Assembly: GCA_022567275.1 (NCBI GenBank)
Contig: JADFHH010000011.1
Span: 1-13,073, forward strand
DNA: 13,073 nucleotides
Source of the DNA: Pseudomonadota bacterium
Lineage (GTDB): Bacteria; Pseudomonadota; Alphaproteobacteria; Rhizobiales; Methyloligellaceae
Direction of reading: 5' to 3'
The first letter of the stretch is position 1, and every line of letters begins with the position of its first letter. Of this stretch, positions 1 to 7,822 are shown piece after piece. The notes under the pieces were generated by a model. The model saw only the letters and a list, made by a program, of their open reading frames with translations, made no database searches and was not told where the DNA came from. Made by a program: the position numbers and the translations under genes.

Positions 1-376
1 ACTTGAGGCCGTTTGAAAAAACTTATCCCCTCTCTGTCTGGCTGCATTATTATGCGCCCATCCTTTCCTCATCTAAGGGGACGCGGACTCGAGACCGTCT
101 TGATTCGTGAGGAAGGGAGCGGTTCCTGCGAAGGAGGCGGGCTAACGGTCCTCTCCTTCCCGGGCGTGCCGTCCCGGACCCGGGGGTACTACGGCCCCCG
201 CGCCTGAGAGCTGTAGTCGGTTTGTTTGTTTGTGCTACCGGCCTTCGGCCTACTTGAGCGCGTATCGTCCTCAAGTAGCCGCCAGGCGGTAGGACAGGAA
301 AGACTCCGACCTCACGACGCCGGGCGGATTTCGTAAAGATACCGCGCGCGGAGCGCTGGAAGGCCGCTCTAAAAAA
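1..376. other. Gene-free left edge with many strong inverted repeats; possible structured RNA
   Basis: No convincing protein gene is visible. The stretch is rich in complementary segments: 61-71 with 108-118 (11 bp, one G-U), 130-136 with 153-159 (7 bp), 181-186 with 195-200 (6 bp), and a branched unit at 235-292 made of an outer stem 235-240/287-292, a small TTC-loop hairpin 241-249 and a 9-bp stem 250-258/270-278. A (TTTG)3 run lies at 221-232. I compared it by eye with RNase P RNA, tmRNA, SRP RNA, 5S rRNA, tRNAs and TPP, cobalamin and FMN riboswitches and did not find their conserved cores. It could be an uncharacterised non-coding RNA, a repeat element or the remnant of one. Either strand could be the functional one. 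Confidence 0.4.
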
Positions 377-407
377 ATGATCGCGGTCGCTCAGTGCTCC
401 GCGCAGT

Positions 408-423
408 CCCCCGCCTGCGGGGG
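408..423. other. GC-rich stem-loop downstream of the RND pump gene
   Basis: CCCCCG (408-413) pairs with CGGGGG (418-423) around a 4-nt loop, and an A-rich tract (424-434) abuts it on the plus strand. A second short hairpin, CCGC-TTC-GCGG, lies at 474-484, just past the pump's stop codon. Read on the minus strand, the T-rich tract comes before the 408-423 stem rather than after it, so this is not a textbook terminator for the pump operon. It may still act in 3'-end formation or stability of that transcript. Confidence 0.35.
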
Positions 424-490
424 AAAAATCAAAATCCGGAGCCTCTGGCTGCTGGACACTTTGGCTTGCCCTGCCGCTTCGCGGGGGCCC

Positions 491-3400
491 CTATTCAGCC
501 GGCGCGACCTTGCGCCGCGCGCGCGGGCGTTTGCTCCGCTTCGCCTTGGCGGCGGCGCGTTGCAGTTTACGGGCCTCTATCGGGCCGACGATGAGGGTGA
601 GCATGGGCGGTACGATCAGCAGGGTCAGCAGCGCCGACAGCGCCAGGCCGCCGACCACTACCGAGCCGAGCCCGCGATAGAGTTCGGAACCGGCGCCGGG
701 GATGAATACCAGAGGGAGCATGCCGAACACGGAGGTCAGCGTCGACATGAAGATCGGCCGGATGCGGTTGCGCGTCGCTTCGGTGATGGCGGCCCCTGGG
801 TCCATCTTGTCCTCGCGCAAATGGATCAGCGTCTGGTGGACCAGCAATATCGCATTGTTGACGACGATCCCGACCAGGATCACGAAGCCGAGCAGGGTGA
901 GCATATCCAGCGACTGATTATAAAATATGTTCAGCACGGCAAGGCCGGCGACGCCGCCGGCCGCCGCCATCGGCACGGCGAGCATGATCACCAGCGGGTA
1001 GATGAAACTCTCGAACAAAATGGCCATCACCAGATAGACAATGACCATCGCTATGAGCAAATCGCCGACCATATGGTCCCAGGTTTTTGTCAGCTTGTCC
1101 GCGGTTCCGGTAATGCGAAGCCGTACGCCTTCGGGCAGACCTTGCGCCCGCAGGGGCTCAACAACCTGGCTGCGTATCAACTCGATCGCCTGTTCCAGCG
1201 GCATCGCCGCCGATGGCACCACCTGGAGCGTGACCGTACGCAGGCGCTCACGGTGGCGGATGGCGACCGGGCCGGCGGTCATTTCCACCCTGGCCAGCGA
1301 TGAGACGGGCAGGATTTGTCCCGTGCTCGTCACCACCGGGAGATTGCCGATATCCTGGGTGAAATTGACATTGCCGCGCGGCCCCTTGAGCGTCAGGTCG
1401 AGGCGCGCATTGCCAACGGTGACTTCGGCCACGCGCAGCCCGTCATTGAAGGCATCGATAGCCAGGCCGAGTTCCCGCAGGGTCACGCCATTGTCGGCGA
1501 GCCTGATGCGGTCGGGCAGAATCCGCACCTCGGGCGCGCCCAGCTCCAGCCCCGGCCTGGGCCTGAACTGGTGGCCTTCGCTGCGTGGAAAAACCTTGAG
1601 AATGCGCCCCGTCGCGTCAAGCGCTGTGGCGAGAATGGTCTCCAGTTCGGGCCCGGAAACATCGAGCTCGATTTTCCGGCCGCCGCCGATGCCGCGGCCG
1701 AAGATAGAGCGCTGGGAGATGATGGCGAAGGTGCCCGGTTCCTTGAATACGGGTTTTTGCAATATCGGTTTGAGTTCACTCACCCGGGACGGCGTCACCG
1801 CTGCCGCGCCCAGGAAAGTGAAACCCCGGTGAGCGACAAAAAAGAAGCGGTCGATCTTGGGCGGCCCGCCCGCCACTTCTTCGGGCCCCGACACCGATCT
1901 CAGCAAGGGCCTGATCTCGTCCTCGATACGTTTGGCGATGCCTGCCGTGGTCTCGAGATTGTAGCCGGGCGGCGGGATCAGCACGCCGAATATCAGATTG
2001 CGATTGCCCTCGGGAAGATATTCCAGCTTCGGCAAAAACGCCCAGGCGCCGGCCAGACAGGCCACGGACGTGGAGAGGATCACGGCGATCGCGGCGAGCT
2101 TGTAGCGCGTGACCAAGGCCGTGAAGCGGAGGATGGAGGAGACGAAACCGCGCGCGAAATGGTCGACACCGGGTATCGCCATCCGCGTAAAGCCCTGGCT
2201 TTCCTTTCCCGCCCCACCGGCCAGCATTCTGCTGGACAGCGCCGGTATGACGGTGATGGAAACCAGCAGCGACAGCAGAACGGACACGGAAATCGCCACC
2301 CCGATATCGCGGAACAACTGGCCGACCTCAAGCTCCATCACCAGCACCGGGATGAACACCATCACGGTGGTCAGGGCCGACACCAGCACCGCGCCCCAGA
2401 CCTGCTGTGCGCCGCGATAGGCGGCGTCCCGGGCGGCGAGCCCCTTCTCGCGATGCCGGAAGATATTCTCCAGCACCACGATCGCGGCATCGACAACCAT
2501 GCCGACGGCGAACGCCAGACCGGCCAGGGAAATGACATTCAGGGAACGCCCGAGCGCCGCCATGGCGACAAACGAGCCGACCACGGAGACGGGTATCGCC
2601 AGCGAGATGATAACCGTCGCCCGCCAGGAGCGCAGGAACAGCATCAGAATGAGGCCGGCCATGATGCCGCCAACCCAGATATTCTGGCGCACCAGGTTCA
2701 CCGACGATTTGATATAGACCGTTTCGTCATAGACCTGCCGGAGTTTGAGCCCCCGGGAGGGAACCGCGCGTTCGTTCAACTCCCTGATGGCTTCGCGAAT
2801 CCCGTCCATTGTCGCGATGACATTGGCGCCGGTTTCGCGTTCGGCATTGAAGGCCAGCGCCGCATGTCCATCCAGGCGGATTATCGCGCTGGCTTCCTTG
2901 TAAGCGAAGCGCACCTGAGCGATGTCGTTCACGGTGACGCGGGAGAGAGCGCCGGTCTGCTCATCTTGCACCGAGCGCAACACCACGGAGCGGATAGACT
3001 CTAACGTGTTCAGCTCGCCGACGGTGCGCACCACATAGCGGCGCTTGCCCTCGTCGATATCGCCCGCGCTCACCACCGCGTTGTTGCGCCGGAGCACATT
3101 CAGAACACTGGCGACCGTGAGCCGGTAGCGCGCCAGCATTTCGGGTTCGACGATCATTTCGATTTCCCGCTCGCTGGCGCCATAGACATTGACCTGGCCG
3201 ACGCCATCGACACGCTCGATGCGGTCCTTGATGACGTCTTTGACGAAATCGCCGAACTCATGGATCGGGGTTGTGTTGCCCGGCAGGCGCGTGACGATGA
3301 ACCAGGCGATGGGCGAGTCCTCCGCGCCGGCAAGCTTGATGGTGGGTTCGTCCGCTTCATCCGGGTAGCCGGTCACGCGGTCCAGCCGGTTGGCGACCTC

Positions 3401-3718
3401 GAGCATGGCGCGGTCCATGGACGTCCCGATGGCGAACTCCATGGTGATCCTGCCGCGGCCGCGCTGGGAGTTGGAGTCGATCGACGACAGGCCGCTAATT
3501 CCACGCAGCACGTCTTCCTGGCGGATCACAATTTCGCGCTCGATCTCCGCAGGTGCGGCGCCAAACCAGTAGGTCTGGACCTTGATGATCGGCCGGTTGA
3601 CGTCCGGTGCAAGCTGAATGGGGATGGTTTGCAGGGCAACGAAACCGAACATCACCACCATCAGCACCACCGACACCACGGCTATGGGGCGCTCGATGGC
3701 GGTGCGGATGAGGTTCAT
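491..3718 (-). CDS. RND-family efflux pump, inner-membrane permease subunit
   Basis: This 1075-residue protein is a proton-driven exporter of the AcrB/CusA superfamily. It should work as a trimer in the inner membrane, joined through the upstream adaptor to an outer-membrane channel. The order is typical: TM1 at 12-30, a first periplasmic porter domain at about 31-340, TM2-TM6 at about 344-493, TM7 at 542-562, a second porter domain to about 880, and TM8-TM12 at about 886-1045. TM4 has GMVVDAAIVVLEN (406-418) with one acidic residue, D410, where AcrB has an Asp pair, plus E417. In TM10 the motif VGIVVNNAI places N954 where AcrB has the proton-relay Lys. The C-terminus (1050-1071) is strongly basic and probably cytoplasmic. 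The ATG overlaps the adaptor stop as ATGA, so the two genes are translationally coupled. Substrate (drug, lipid or metal) cannot be told from the sequence; the TM4 pattern alone does not make it a metal exporter. Confidence 0.95.
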   Translation of the reverse strand: MNLIRTAIERPIAVVSVVLMVVMFGFVALQTIPIQLAPDVNRPIIKVQTYWFGAAPAEIEREIVIRQEDVLRGISGLSSIDSNSQRGRGRITMEFAIGTSMDRAMLEVANRLDRVTGYPDEADEPTIKLAGAEDSPIAWFIVTRLPGNTTPIHEFGDFVKDVIKDRIERVDGVGQVNVYGASEREIEMIVEPEMLARYRLTVASVLNVLRRNNAVVSAGDIDEGKRRYVVRTVGELNTLESIRSVVLRSVQDEQTGALSRVTVNDIAQVRFAYKEASAIIRLDGHAALAFNAERETGANVIATMDGIREAIRELNERAVPSRGLKLRQVYDETVYIKSSVNLVRQNIWVGGIMAGLILMLFLRSWRATVIISLAIPVSVVGSFVAMAALGRSLNVISLAGLAFAVGMVVDAAIVVLENIFRHREKGLAARDAAYRGAQQVWGAVLVSALTTVMVFIPVLVMELEVGQLFRDIGVAISVSVLLSLLVSITVIPALSSRMLAGGAGKESQGFTRMAIPGVDHFARGFVSSILRFTALVTRYKLAAIAVILSTSVACLAGAWAFLPKLEYLPEGNRNLIFGVLIPPPGYNLETTAGIAKRIEDEIRPLLRSVSGPEEVAGGPPKIDRFFFVAHRGFTFLGAAAVTPSRVSELKPILQKPVFKEPGTFAIISQRSIFGRGIGGGRKIELDVSGPELETILATALDATGRILKVFPRSEGHQFRPRPGLELGAPEVRILPDRIRLADNGVTLRELGLAIDAFNDGLRVAEVTVGNARLDLTLKGPRGNVNFTQDIGNLPVVTSTGQILPVSSLARVEMTAGPVAIRHRERLRTVTLQVVPSAAMPLEQAIELIRSQVVEPLRAQGLPEGVRLRITGTADKLTKTWDHMVGDLLIAMVIVYLVMAILFESFIYPLVIMLAVPMAAAGGVAGLAVLNIFYNQSLDMLTLLGFVILVGIVVNNAILLVHQTLIHLREDKMDPGAAITEATRNRIRPIFMSTLTSVFGMLPLVFIPGAGSELYRGLGSVVVGGLALSALLTLLIVPPMLTLIVGPIEARKLQRAAAKAKRSKRPRARRKVAPAE

Positions 3719-4881
3719 GACGACCCTTTATCGATACGCAGTTTCATGCCGGACTGGAGGCGCTCATTGCCGCGTATGACGACGATTTCACCCTGCTTGA
3801 GGCCGGACACGATTTCAAACCGGCCGCCGACCGCCTCGCCAACCCTGATCGGGCGCGGCTGGGCGGTCCCGTTGACGACGACAATAACCATATCGCCTGA
3901 AGGGCGCTTGAGTATGGCGTCCTTGTGGACCGTCAATACGCGCCTCTCATCGCCGACCGGAACCGCGACAACAACGGATTGCGAATCCGCAAGCAGACGT
4001 CTGGTATTGGCGAACCGCGGCACGAAACGCACGGTGCGGGTTCTGGTCAGAGGATTTTCCGACGGCAGGATGGCGCGCACGATGGCGCTATGAGTCGTGC
4101 CGTCATCGAGTTTGAACGCAACCTCGCGTCCGATGGGAAGCCCGCCCAGCCGCTTGTAGGGAACCGCGGCCTCGACCTCGAATGCGCGCTCGTCCATCAT
4201 CCTTACAATCGGGGCGCCTTTGACGGCATAGGCGCCCGCTTCGGTATAGCGGCGTATGACGACGCCCGCATAGGGCGCGCGCAGCACGGCATAGTCCACA
4301 TCGATTTGTTTACGATGCAGGGTGGCGCGCTTGATGCCGATATTGGCGCGGGCGCGTTCGACCCGTGCGTGCGCGACGCCGGTCCGCTTTTGCGCATCTT
4401 CGAACCTGGCCTGCGAGAAGGCGGTGGAGCGGCGTAATTTCTCCTGACGTTTAAGTTCCGTCATCGCCACCTGCGCCTCGGCAGCCCAGGTTTTCATTTC
4501 CGCGCCCGCTTCATCCAGCGCGCTCTGCGCCAGTTGCAATTCCGCGTGCAGGATCTCGGCATCGAGTCTGGCGATCACCTGACCCTTGCCGACGCGGTCG
4601 CCGACTTCAACCTCTACGCTTTCAACCGGACCGGCGATGCGGGCGGAGATGTCTCCCATGCGCAACGATACCAGCCGCCCGACAATCGGCACGGTCTGGG
4701 TCATCGGCACGGAGTGCACTTTTTCCACACCCACGAGCATGGCGCCTGGCCCCTGGGCCAGAGCCGGGGAGGGCGTAGCCGCGCAATAGAAAATGGCGGC
4801 GGCGAGCATGCCGAATAGCAGAACCGCAAATTTGCCAGAGGGTCTCATTTCAATTGGTTTCATATGTTCATTGTAGCGCAT
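3715..4881 (-). CDS. RND efflux periplasmic adaptor (membrane fusion protein, HlyD/AcrA-like)
   Basis: This 388-residue protein bridges the RND pump to an outer-membrane channel. A hydrophobic export signal covers about 17-35, with a likely cleavage after ALA (40-42). The first half of the biotinyl-lipoyl fold is at 79-108 (AGPVESVEVEVGDRVGKG), then an alpha-helical hairpin at about 110-195 rich in Ala, Glu, Lys and Gln, then the second lipoyl half at 199-227 (LRAPYAGVV), a beta-barrel domain to about 305 and a membrane-proximal domain to the end. Length is normal for the family. Three in-frame ATGs (4881, 4863, 4848) are possible starts and none has a clear ribosome binding site; the longest is given, but the true start could be 4863. 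It is the first gene of the operon, upstream of the pump with a 4-nt overlap. No outer-membrane channel or regulator gene adjoins, so a TolC-like partner encoded elsewhere is presumed. Confidence 0.93.
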   Translation of the reverse strand: MRYNEHMKPIEMRPSGKFAVLLFGMLAAAIFYCAATPSPALAQGPGAMLVGVEKVHSVPMTQTVPIVGRLVSLRMGDISARIAGPVESVEVEVGDRVGKGQVIARLDAEILHAELQLAQSALDEAGAEMKTWAAEAQVAMTELKRQEKLRRSTAFSQARFEDAQKRTGVAHARVERARANIGIKRATLHRKQIDVDYAVLRAPYAGVVIRRYTEAGAYAVKGAPIVRMMDERAFEVEAAVPYKRLGGLPIGREVAFKLDDGTTHSAIVRAILPSENPLTRTRTVRFVPRFANTRRLLADSQSVVVAVPVGDERRVLTVHKDAILKRPSGDMVIVVVNGTAQPRPIRVGEAVGGRFEIVSGLKQGEIVVIRGNERLQSGMKLRIDKGSS

Positions 4882-5113
4882 ACGATCAAACCAGAGTCCC
4901 GACCCTAGCCTCCATTGGCGATTTCTTACAGGCCTTCATTCATTTAACATGAGCGCGGGCCGCCAGGATCAGTCACCAAATGGGCTGATTTTTGCCTGAT
5001 TCATGAAAGTTTCGCCTCACTGCCGGCAAATAAGCCCGATACAAGAATATTTCAACTTTTGTGATGTACGGTGATGAGTGGTGCAGGGTCGTAACGCATT
5101 TTGGGAGGCAAGG
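4882..5113. promoter_or_regulatory. Intergenic region upstream of the minus-strand RND operon and the plus-strand small ORF
   Basis: This 232-bp stretch must carry the promoter of the RND operon (minus) and, if the small ORF is expressed, its promoter (plus). I could not assign confident -35/-10 pairs. Visible elements are a weak 5-bp inverted repeat ATCAG/CTGAT near 4968-4990 and an AT-rich block at 5025-5065. No regulator gene adjoins on the RND side. Confidence 0.3.
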
Positions 5114-5320
5114 ATGCCGTATCCGCACCGCGTGCGTCAGCTGGCGCGCTCAGCCGTGGCGCGCCGGCCGATTGACCTGATTTCCAAAACATCTCAACAG
5201 ACCCTAGTCCAGGCCATGCCTGGTACGAAAGCGCATGGCGAGAATCATCGGTGGCCTCGCGTGCGGACCGGAGTGTTACTGGCACGCCGTGTCCGTGTGA
5301 TGGTCTCGCCGCGCGCCTAG
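5114..5320 (+). CDS. Small basic ORF of unknown function, possibly real
   Basis: I do not recognise this 68-residue product. It is rich in Arg and has no predicted membrane segment or cysteine pair. Two sequence signals support expression: a strong Shine-Dalgarno GGGAGG at 5103-5108, 5 nt before the ATG, and a long GC-rich hairpin with a T-rich tail that begins at the TAG stop (5318-5320). An upstream in-frame GTG at 5078 would add 12 residues but lacks a ribosome binding site. An overlapping minus-strand frame (5052-5285) has no comparable signals. The alternatives are a leader peptide or structured leader for the tup operon downstream, or the remains of a decayed gene. No homology is claimed. 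Confidence 0.35.
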   Translation: MPYPHRVRQLARSAVARRPIDLISKTSQQTLVQAMPGTKAHGENHRWPRVRTGVLLARRVRVMVSPRA

Positions 5321-5381
5321 GCCGGCCTCCCTTGTTCCTCGCGTCACTGGGGGGACAGGGAGCGCCGGCCGCTGTTTTCTT
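5320..5381 (+). terminator. Probable intrinsic terminator or attenuator after the small ORF
   Basis: A long hairpin forms from 5320-5338 and 5352-5370: GGCCGGC pairs with GCCGGCC minus its first bulged base region, then CTCCC with GGGAG, then TGTTCC with GGGACA, with single-base bulges near 5332 and 5363. That is about 18 bp with a 13-nt loop. It is followed by GCTGTTTTCTT (5371-5381), a T-rich tail on the plus strand. It would end a transcript covering the small ORF. It could also act as an attenuator if transcription continues into the tup operon, whose start codon is 124 nt further on. Confidence 0.6.
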
Positions 5382-5500
5382 CGGTATTCTAACTGCATAA
5401 TCATGTTTTATTGTACGAAATTTCCATCAATAGATGTTTTTTCGGAATGTTTCCTCTAGAGTGAACGCGAATCCTGTCCGGTAGTTGACCCAAGGGTCGC
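5382..5500 (+). promoter_or_regulatory. AT-rich block upstream of the tungstate transporter operon, probable promoter/operator
   Basis: After GC-rich surroundings, 5382-5460 is strikingly AT-rich, as expected for the promoter of the operon starting at 5505. The best -10-like hexamer is CATAAT at 5396-5401, without a convincing -35. Further on are the inverted repeat CATC-AATA-GATG (5425-5436), followed directly by six T residues, and GACCC-AA-GGGTC (5487-5498), which overlaps the permease Shine-Dalgarno. Any of these could bind the regulator at 8026-8910; no operator is proven. Confidence 0.35.
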
Positions 5501-5504
5501 GCAA

Positions 5505-6212
5505 ATGTCCGACTTTTCGAGCGCCTTGTCCAAAGCTTTATATCTGCTCATCAGCGGCGATGCGGCCCTGATGGAGATTATCGCGCTGTCGCTGCAGGTG
5601 AGCTTGAGCGCGATCGCGTTGGCCACGCTTATCGGCCTGCCGCTCGGCTCCGTGCTGGCCGTGGCCCGCTTTCCCGGACGCGGCGGCGTCATCACGCTCG
5701 TCAACGCCCTTATGGGACTGCCGCCGGTGGTCGTTGGCCTCATTGTTTATATGCTGCTGTCGAATGCCGGGCCATTCGGCGTGCTGAACCTGCTCTACAC
5801 GCCAACCGCCATGTTAATCGCCCAAACCATTCTTGTCACGCCGATCATCGCCGCGCTGGCGCGTCAGGCGTGCGAAGATCTGCTCGAGGAATATGACGAG
5901 CAATTGCGCTCGCTGGGGGCGGGCACAGGCCAGATCATCGCCACGCTGCTGTGGGACGGGCGCACCCGGCTGCTGACCGCCATCCTCGCCGGCTTTGGCC
6001 GCGCCATCGCCGAAGTGGGCGCGGTGATGATCGTCGGCGGCAATATCAACCATGTCACCCGCACCATGACCACGGCGATCGCGCTGGAAACCTCGAAAGG
6101 CAATCTGGCGCTGGCGCTGGCGCTCGGCGTTATCCTGCTGGCGCTGGCATTCGCCGTCAACGCGGCCGTCATGGGCCTGAGCGGTACAGCGGAGCGCGCC
6201 GCCCATGCCTGA
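5505..6212 (+). CDS. tupB: Tungstate-type ABC transporter permease (TupB-like)
   Basis: This 235-residue inner-membrane protein would form, as a homodimer, the channel of a tungstate or related oxyanion importer. About five hydrophobic segments are visible (roughly 23-55, 61-87, 100-120, 156-178, 201-225). The EAA-type cytoplasmic loop that docks the ATPase is at about 132-172, with LRSLGAGTGQIIATLLWDG followed by GRAIAEVGAVMIVGGNI, a pattern typical of molybdate/tungstate permeases. Length fits the TupB family. The ATG at 5505 has AAGGG at 5492-5496, 8 nt upstream. It is the first gene of a three-gene operon and overlaps the ATPase gene by 8 nt. The assignment to tungstate depends mainly on the binding protein downstream; molybdate cannot be excluded. 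Confidence 0.9.
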   Translation: MSDFSSALSKALYLLISGDAALMEIIALSLQVSLSAIALATLIGLPLGSVLAVARFPGRGGVITLVNALMGLPPVVVGLIVYMLLSNAGPFGVLNLLYTPTAMLIAQTILVTPIIAALARQACEDLLEEYDEQLRSLGAGTGQIIATLLWDGRTRLLTAILAGFGRAIAEVGAVMIVGGNINHVTRTMTTAIALETSKGNLALALALGVILLALAFAVNAAVMGLSGTAERAAHA

Positions 6213-6942
6213 CGGGAGCCGTAGACCCGAGCCGGACTTGCTGGAAGTTCGCGGCGTCACCTTCAAGGCGGGAGGGAGGATGCTCGTCGACCATATCGAT
6301 CTGGCGCTGCGCCCGGGCATAGTCACGGTCATTCTGGGTCCCAATGGCGCCGGCAAGAGCCTGTTGTTGCGGCTGATGCACGGGCTGCTGACTCCGGCGT
6401 CCGGTGAAATCCTCATGCCTGGCGCCGGCGCCACCGCGCGGACGCGGCGCGGCCAAGCGATGGTGTTTCAGGCCCCGGTGCTGCTGCGCCGTTCGGCAAA
6501 GGCCAATATCGCCTATGCGCTGAAACTGCGCGGGGTTTCGCGAGCGGAGCGCAACGCACGCGCCATAACCGCGCTCGAACAGGCCGGACTTGCCCATCTC
6601 GCGGACAGCCCGGCGCGGCGTCTGTCCGGCGGCGAGCAGCAGCGTCTGGCACTGGCCCGGGCTCTGGCGCTGGAACCGAAAATCCTGTTTCTCGACGAGC
6701 CCACCGCCAGCCTCGACCCGGCGTCCGCCAGGGCCATCGAGGGAGTTATCGGCGACACCCATGCAAGGGGCGTCAAGGTGGTTCTGGTCACCCACGATGT
6801 GGGCCAGGCCAAACGTCTGGCCGGAGAGGTGGTGTTTCTGAACCGGGGTAAAGTCACCGAAATCAGCCCCGCGAAGAGTTTTTTCAAGCGGCCTGAAAGC
6901 GTGCCCGCACGGCAGTTTCTCGCTGGTGAAATCGTTGAGTGA
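6205..6942 (+). CDS. tupC: Tungstate-type ABC transporter ATPase (TupC-like)
   Basis: This 245-residue cytoplasmic protein powers the importer by ATP hydrolysis. All nucleotide-binding motifs are intact: Walker A GPNGAGKS at 45-52, Q-loop Gln89, signature LSGGEQQR at 140-147, Walker B ILFLDEP at 160-166, the D-loop SLD at 169-171 and the H-loop His197 in VTHD. It has no extra regulatory (TOBE) domain, unlike ModC, which agrees with TupC. The ATG lies inside the end of the permease gene (8-nt overlap) with GGAG at 6191-6194, so translation is probably coupled. The stop at 6940-6942 lies only 13 nt before the likely start of the binding protein. Confidence 0.92.
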   Translation: MPDGSRRPEPDLLEVRGVTFKAGGRMLVDHIDLALRPGIVTVILGPNGAGKSLLLRLMHGLLTPASGEILMPGAGATARTRRGQAMVFQAPVLLRRSAKANIAYALKLRGVSRAERNARAITALEQAGLAHLADSPARRLSGGEQQRLALARALALEPKILFLDEPTASLDPASARAIEGVIGDTHARGVKVVLVTHDVGQAKRLAGEVVFLNRGKVTEISPAKSFFKRPESVPARQFLAGEIVE

Positions 6943-6943
6943 A

Positions 6944-6948
6944 AGGAG
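6944..6948 (+). promoter_or_regulatory. Shine-Dalgarno AGGAG that decides the binding-protein start
   Basis: AGGAG at 6944-6948 is the only good ribosome binding site near the start of the binding protein. It is 1 nt from the ATG at 6950 (too close) and 7 nt from the in-frame TTG at 6956 (optimal). It lies downstream of the GTG at 6926, which it cannot serve. TTG 6956 is therefore preferred. Confidence 0.55.
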
Positions 6949-6955
6949 CATGTTT

Positions 6956-7822
6956 TTGTCCCGAACCTTCACCCGCGGCTGCTTGATGCTGGCGGCACTC
7001 GTCCTGTCTCTCACCCTTGCAAGCCCTCGCCAGGCGGCGGCCAAGCCCTTTATCATCCTGCAATCGAGCACCTCGACGGTCAATTCCGGTCTGTATAATT
7101 TCCTGTTGCCGCGCTTTACCAGCAAGACCGGCATCGAGGTGCGCGTGGTTTCGGCCGGCACCGGCCAGGCCATCAACAATGCGAAGAATGGCGATGGCGA
7201 TGTGCTGCTGGTGCACGCCAGAAGCGCGGAGGAAAAATTCGTGGCGCAAGGCTATGGCGTGAAGCGCTTCGACGTCATGTACAACGATTTCATCATCGTC
7301 GGCCCGGCTGACGATCCGGCAGAGATTTCGGGGCTCGAGGACGCGTCCGCTGCGTTCAAAATTATCGCCGCCGCCAAAGCGCCTTTCGCCTCGCGCGGCG
7401 ACATTTCCGGCACCCACAAAAAAGAGATGAAACTCTGGAAGGCTTCCCAGGTCGATCCGGTGACCGCCAGCGGAACCTGGTACCGGGAAACCGGCTCCGG
7501 CATGGGCGCGACACTGAACGTGGCGGTTGGTTTGCGGGCTTACACGCTAACCGACCGCGGCACATGGATCAGCTTCAAAAACCGCGGCGACTTCAAAATC
7601 CACGTCCAGGGGGGAACCGCGCTGCTCAACCAGTATGGCATCATACTGGTGAACCCGGAGAAACATCCAAATGTGAAGGCCAGGGAAGGCCAGGCCTTCA
7701 TCGACTGGATATTGAGTGCCCAGGGCCAGGCGGCAATCGCCGCCTACAAGCTTGGCGGCCAGCAGCTGTTCTTTCCCAACGCCGGCACATTATCCTCCCT
7801 CCCCTTGACGGGGAGGGATTGA
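6956..7822 (+). CDS. tupA: Tungstate ABC transporter substrate-binding protein (TupA-like)
   Basis: This is a periplasmic oxyanion-binding protein that would deliver tungstate (perhaps molybdate) to the permease. It starts with a Sec signal peptide: basic SRTFTR, a hydrophobic core LMLAALVLSLTLA, then a likely cleavage near QAAA-KP. The family's diagnostic stretches are present: STSTVNSGL near the mature N-terminus (oxyanion contact), SRGDISGTHKKE in the middle and ETGSGMGATLNVA after it, which closely resemble TupA rather than ModA. Starts at GTG 6926 (298 residues) and ATG 6950 (290) are in frame; TTG 6956 (288 residues) is chosen because of the AGGAG spacing. The C-terminal tail after LFFPNAG (about 12 residues) and the stop are encoded by a GC-rich palindromic repeat, so the protein's original end has probably been replaced. 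It is the last gene of the operon. Confidence 0.88.
   Translation: MSRTFTRGCLMLAALVLSLTLASPRQAAAKPFIILQSSTSTVNSGLYNFLLPRFTSKTGIEVRVVSAGTGQAINNAKNGDGDVLLVHARSAEEKFVAQGYGVKRFDVMYNDFIIVGPADDPAEISGLEDASAAFKIIAAAKAPFASRGDISGTHKKEMKLWKASQVDPVTASGTWYRETGSGMGATLNVAVGLRAYTLTDRGTWISFKNRGDFKIHVQGGTALLNQYGIILVNPEKHPNVKAREGQAFIDWILSAQGQAAIAAYKLGGQQLFFPNAGTLSSLPLTGRD

Noticed and set aside
235..292. Cloverleaf-like unit considered as a tRNA
   Set aside because: It lacks a T-loop TTCRA motif, an anticodon-type 7-nt loop and a 7-bp acceptor stem.
377..3004. Long plus-strand open frames (377-1303, 1041-1832, 1316-3004) opposite the RND pump gene
   Set aside because: They are antisense shadows of a GC-rich gene whose minus-strand product matches the RND family over its whole length; their products are His/Arg/Gln-rich with no recognisable domain.
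5052..5285. A 77-codon minus-strand frame overlapping the small plus-strand ORF
   Set aside because: It has no ribosome binding site, no following terminator on its strand and no recognisable motif; the plus-strand ORF is better supported.
5425..5442. CATC-AATA-GATG followed by six T residues considered as an intrinsic terminator
   Set aside because: The stem is only 4 bp and AT-rich, too weak to terminate; it is better viewed as a possible operator half of the tup promoter region.
6169..7417. Minus-strand frames of 336 and 177 codons opposite tupC and tupA
   Set aside because: They are antisense to genes with complete Walker motifs and TupA signatures; the products show no domain.
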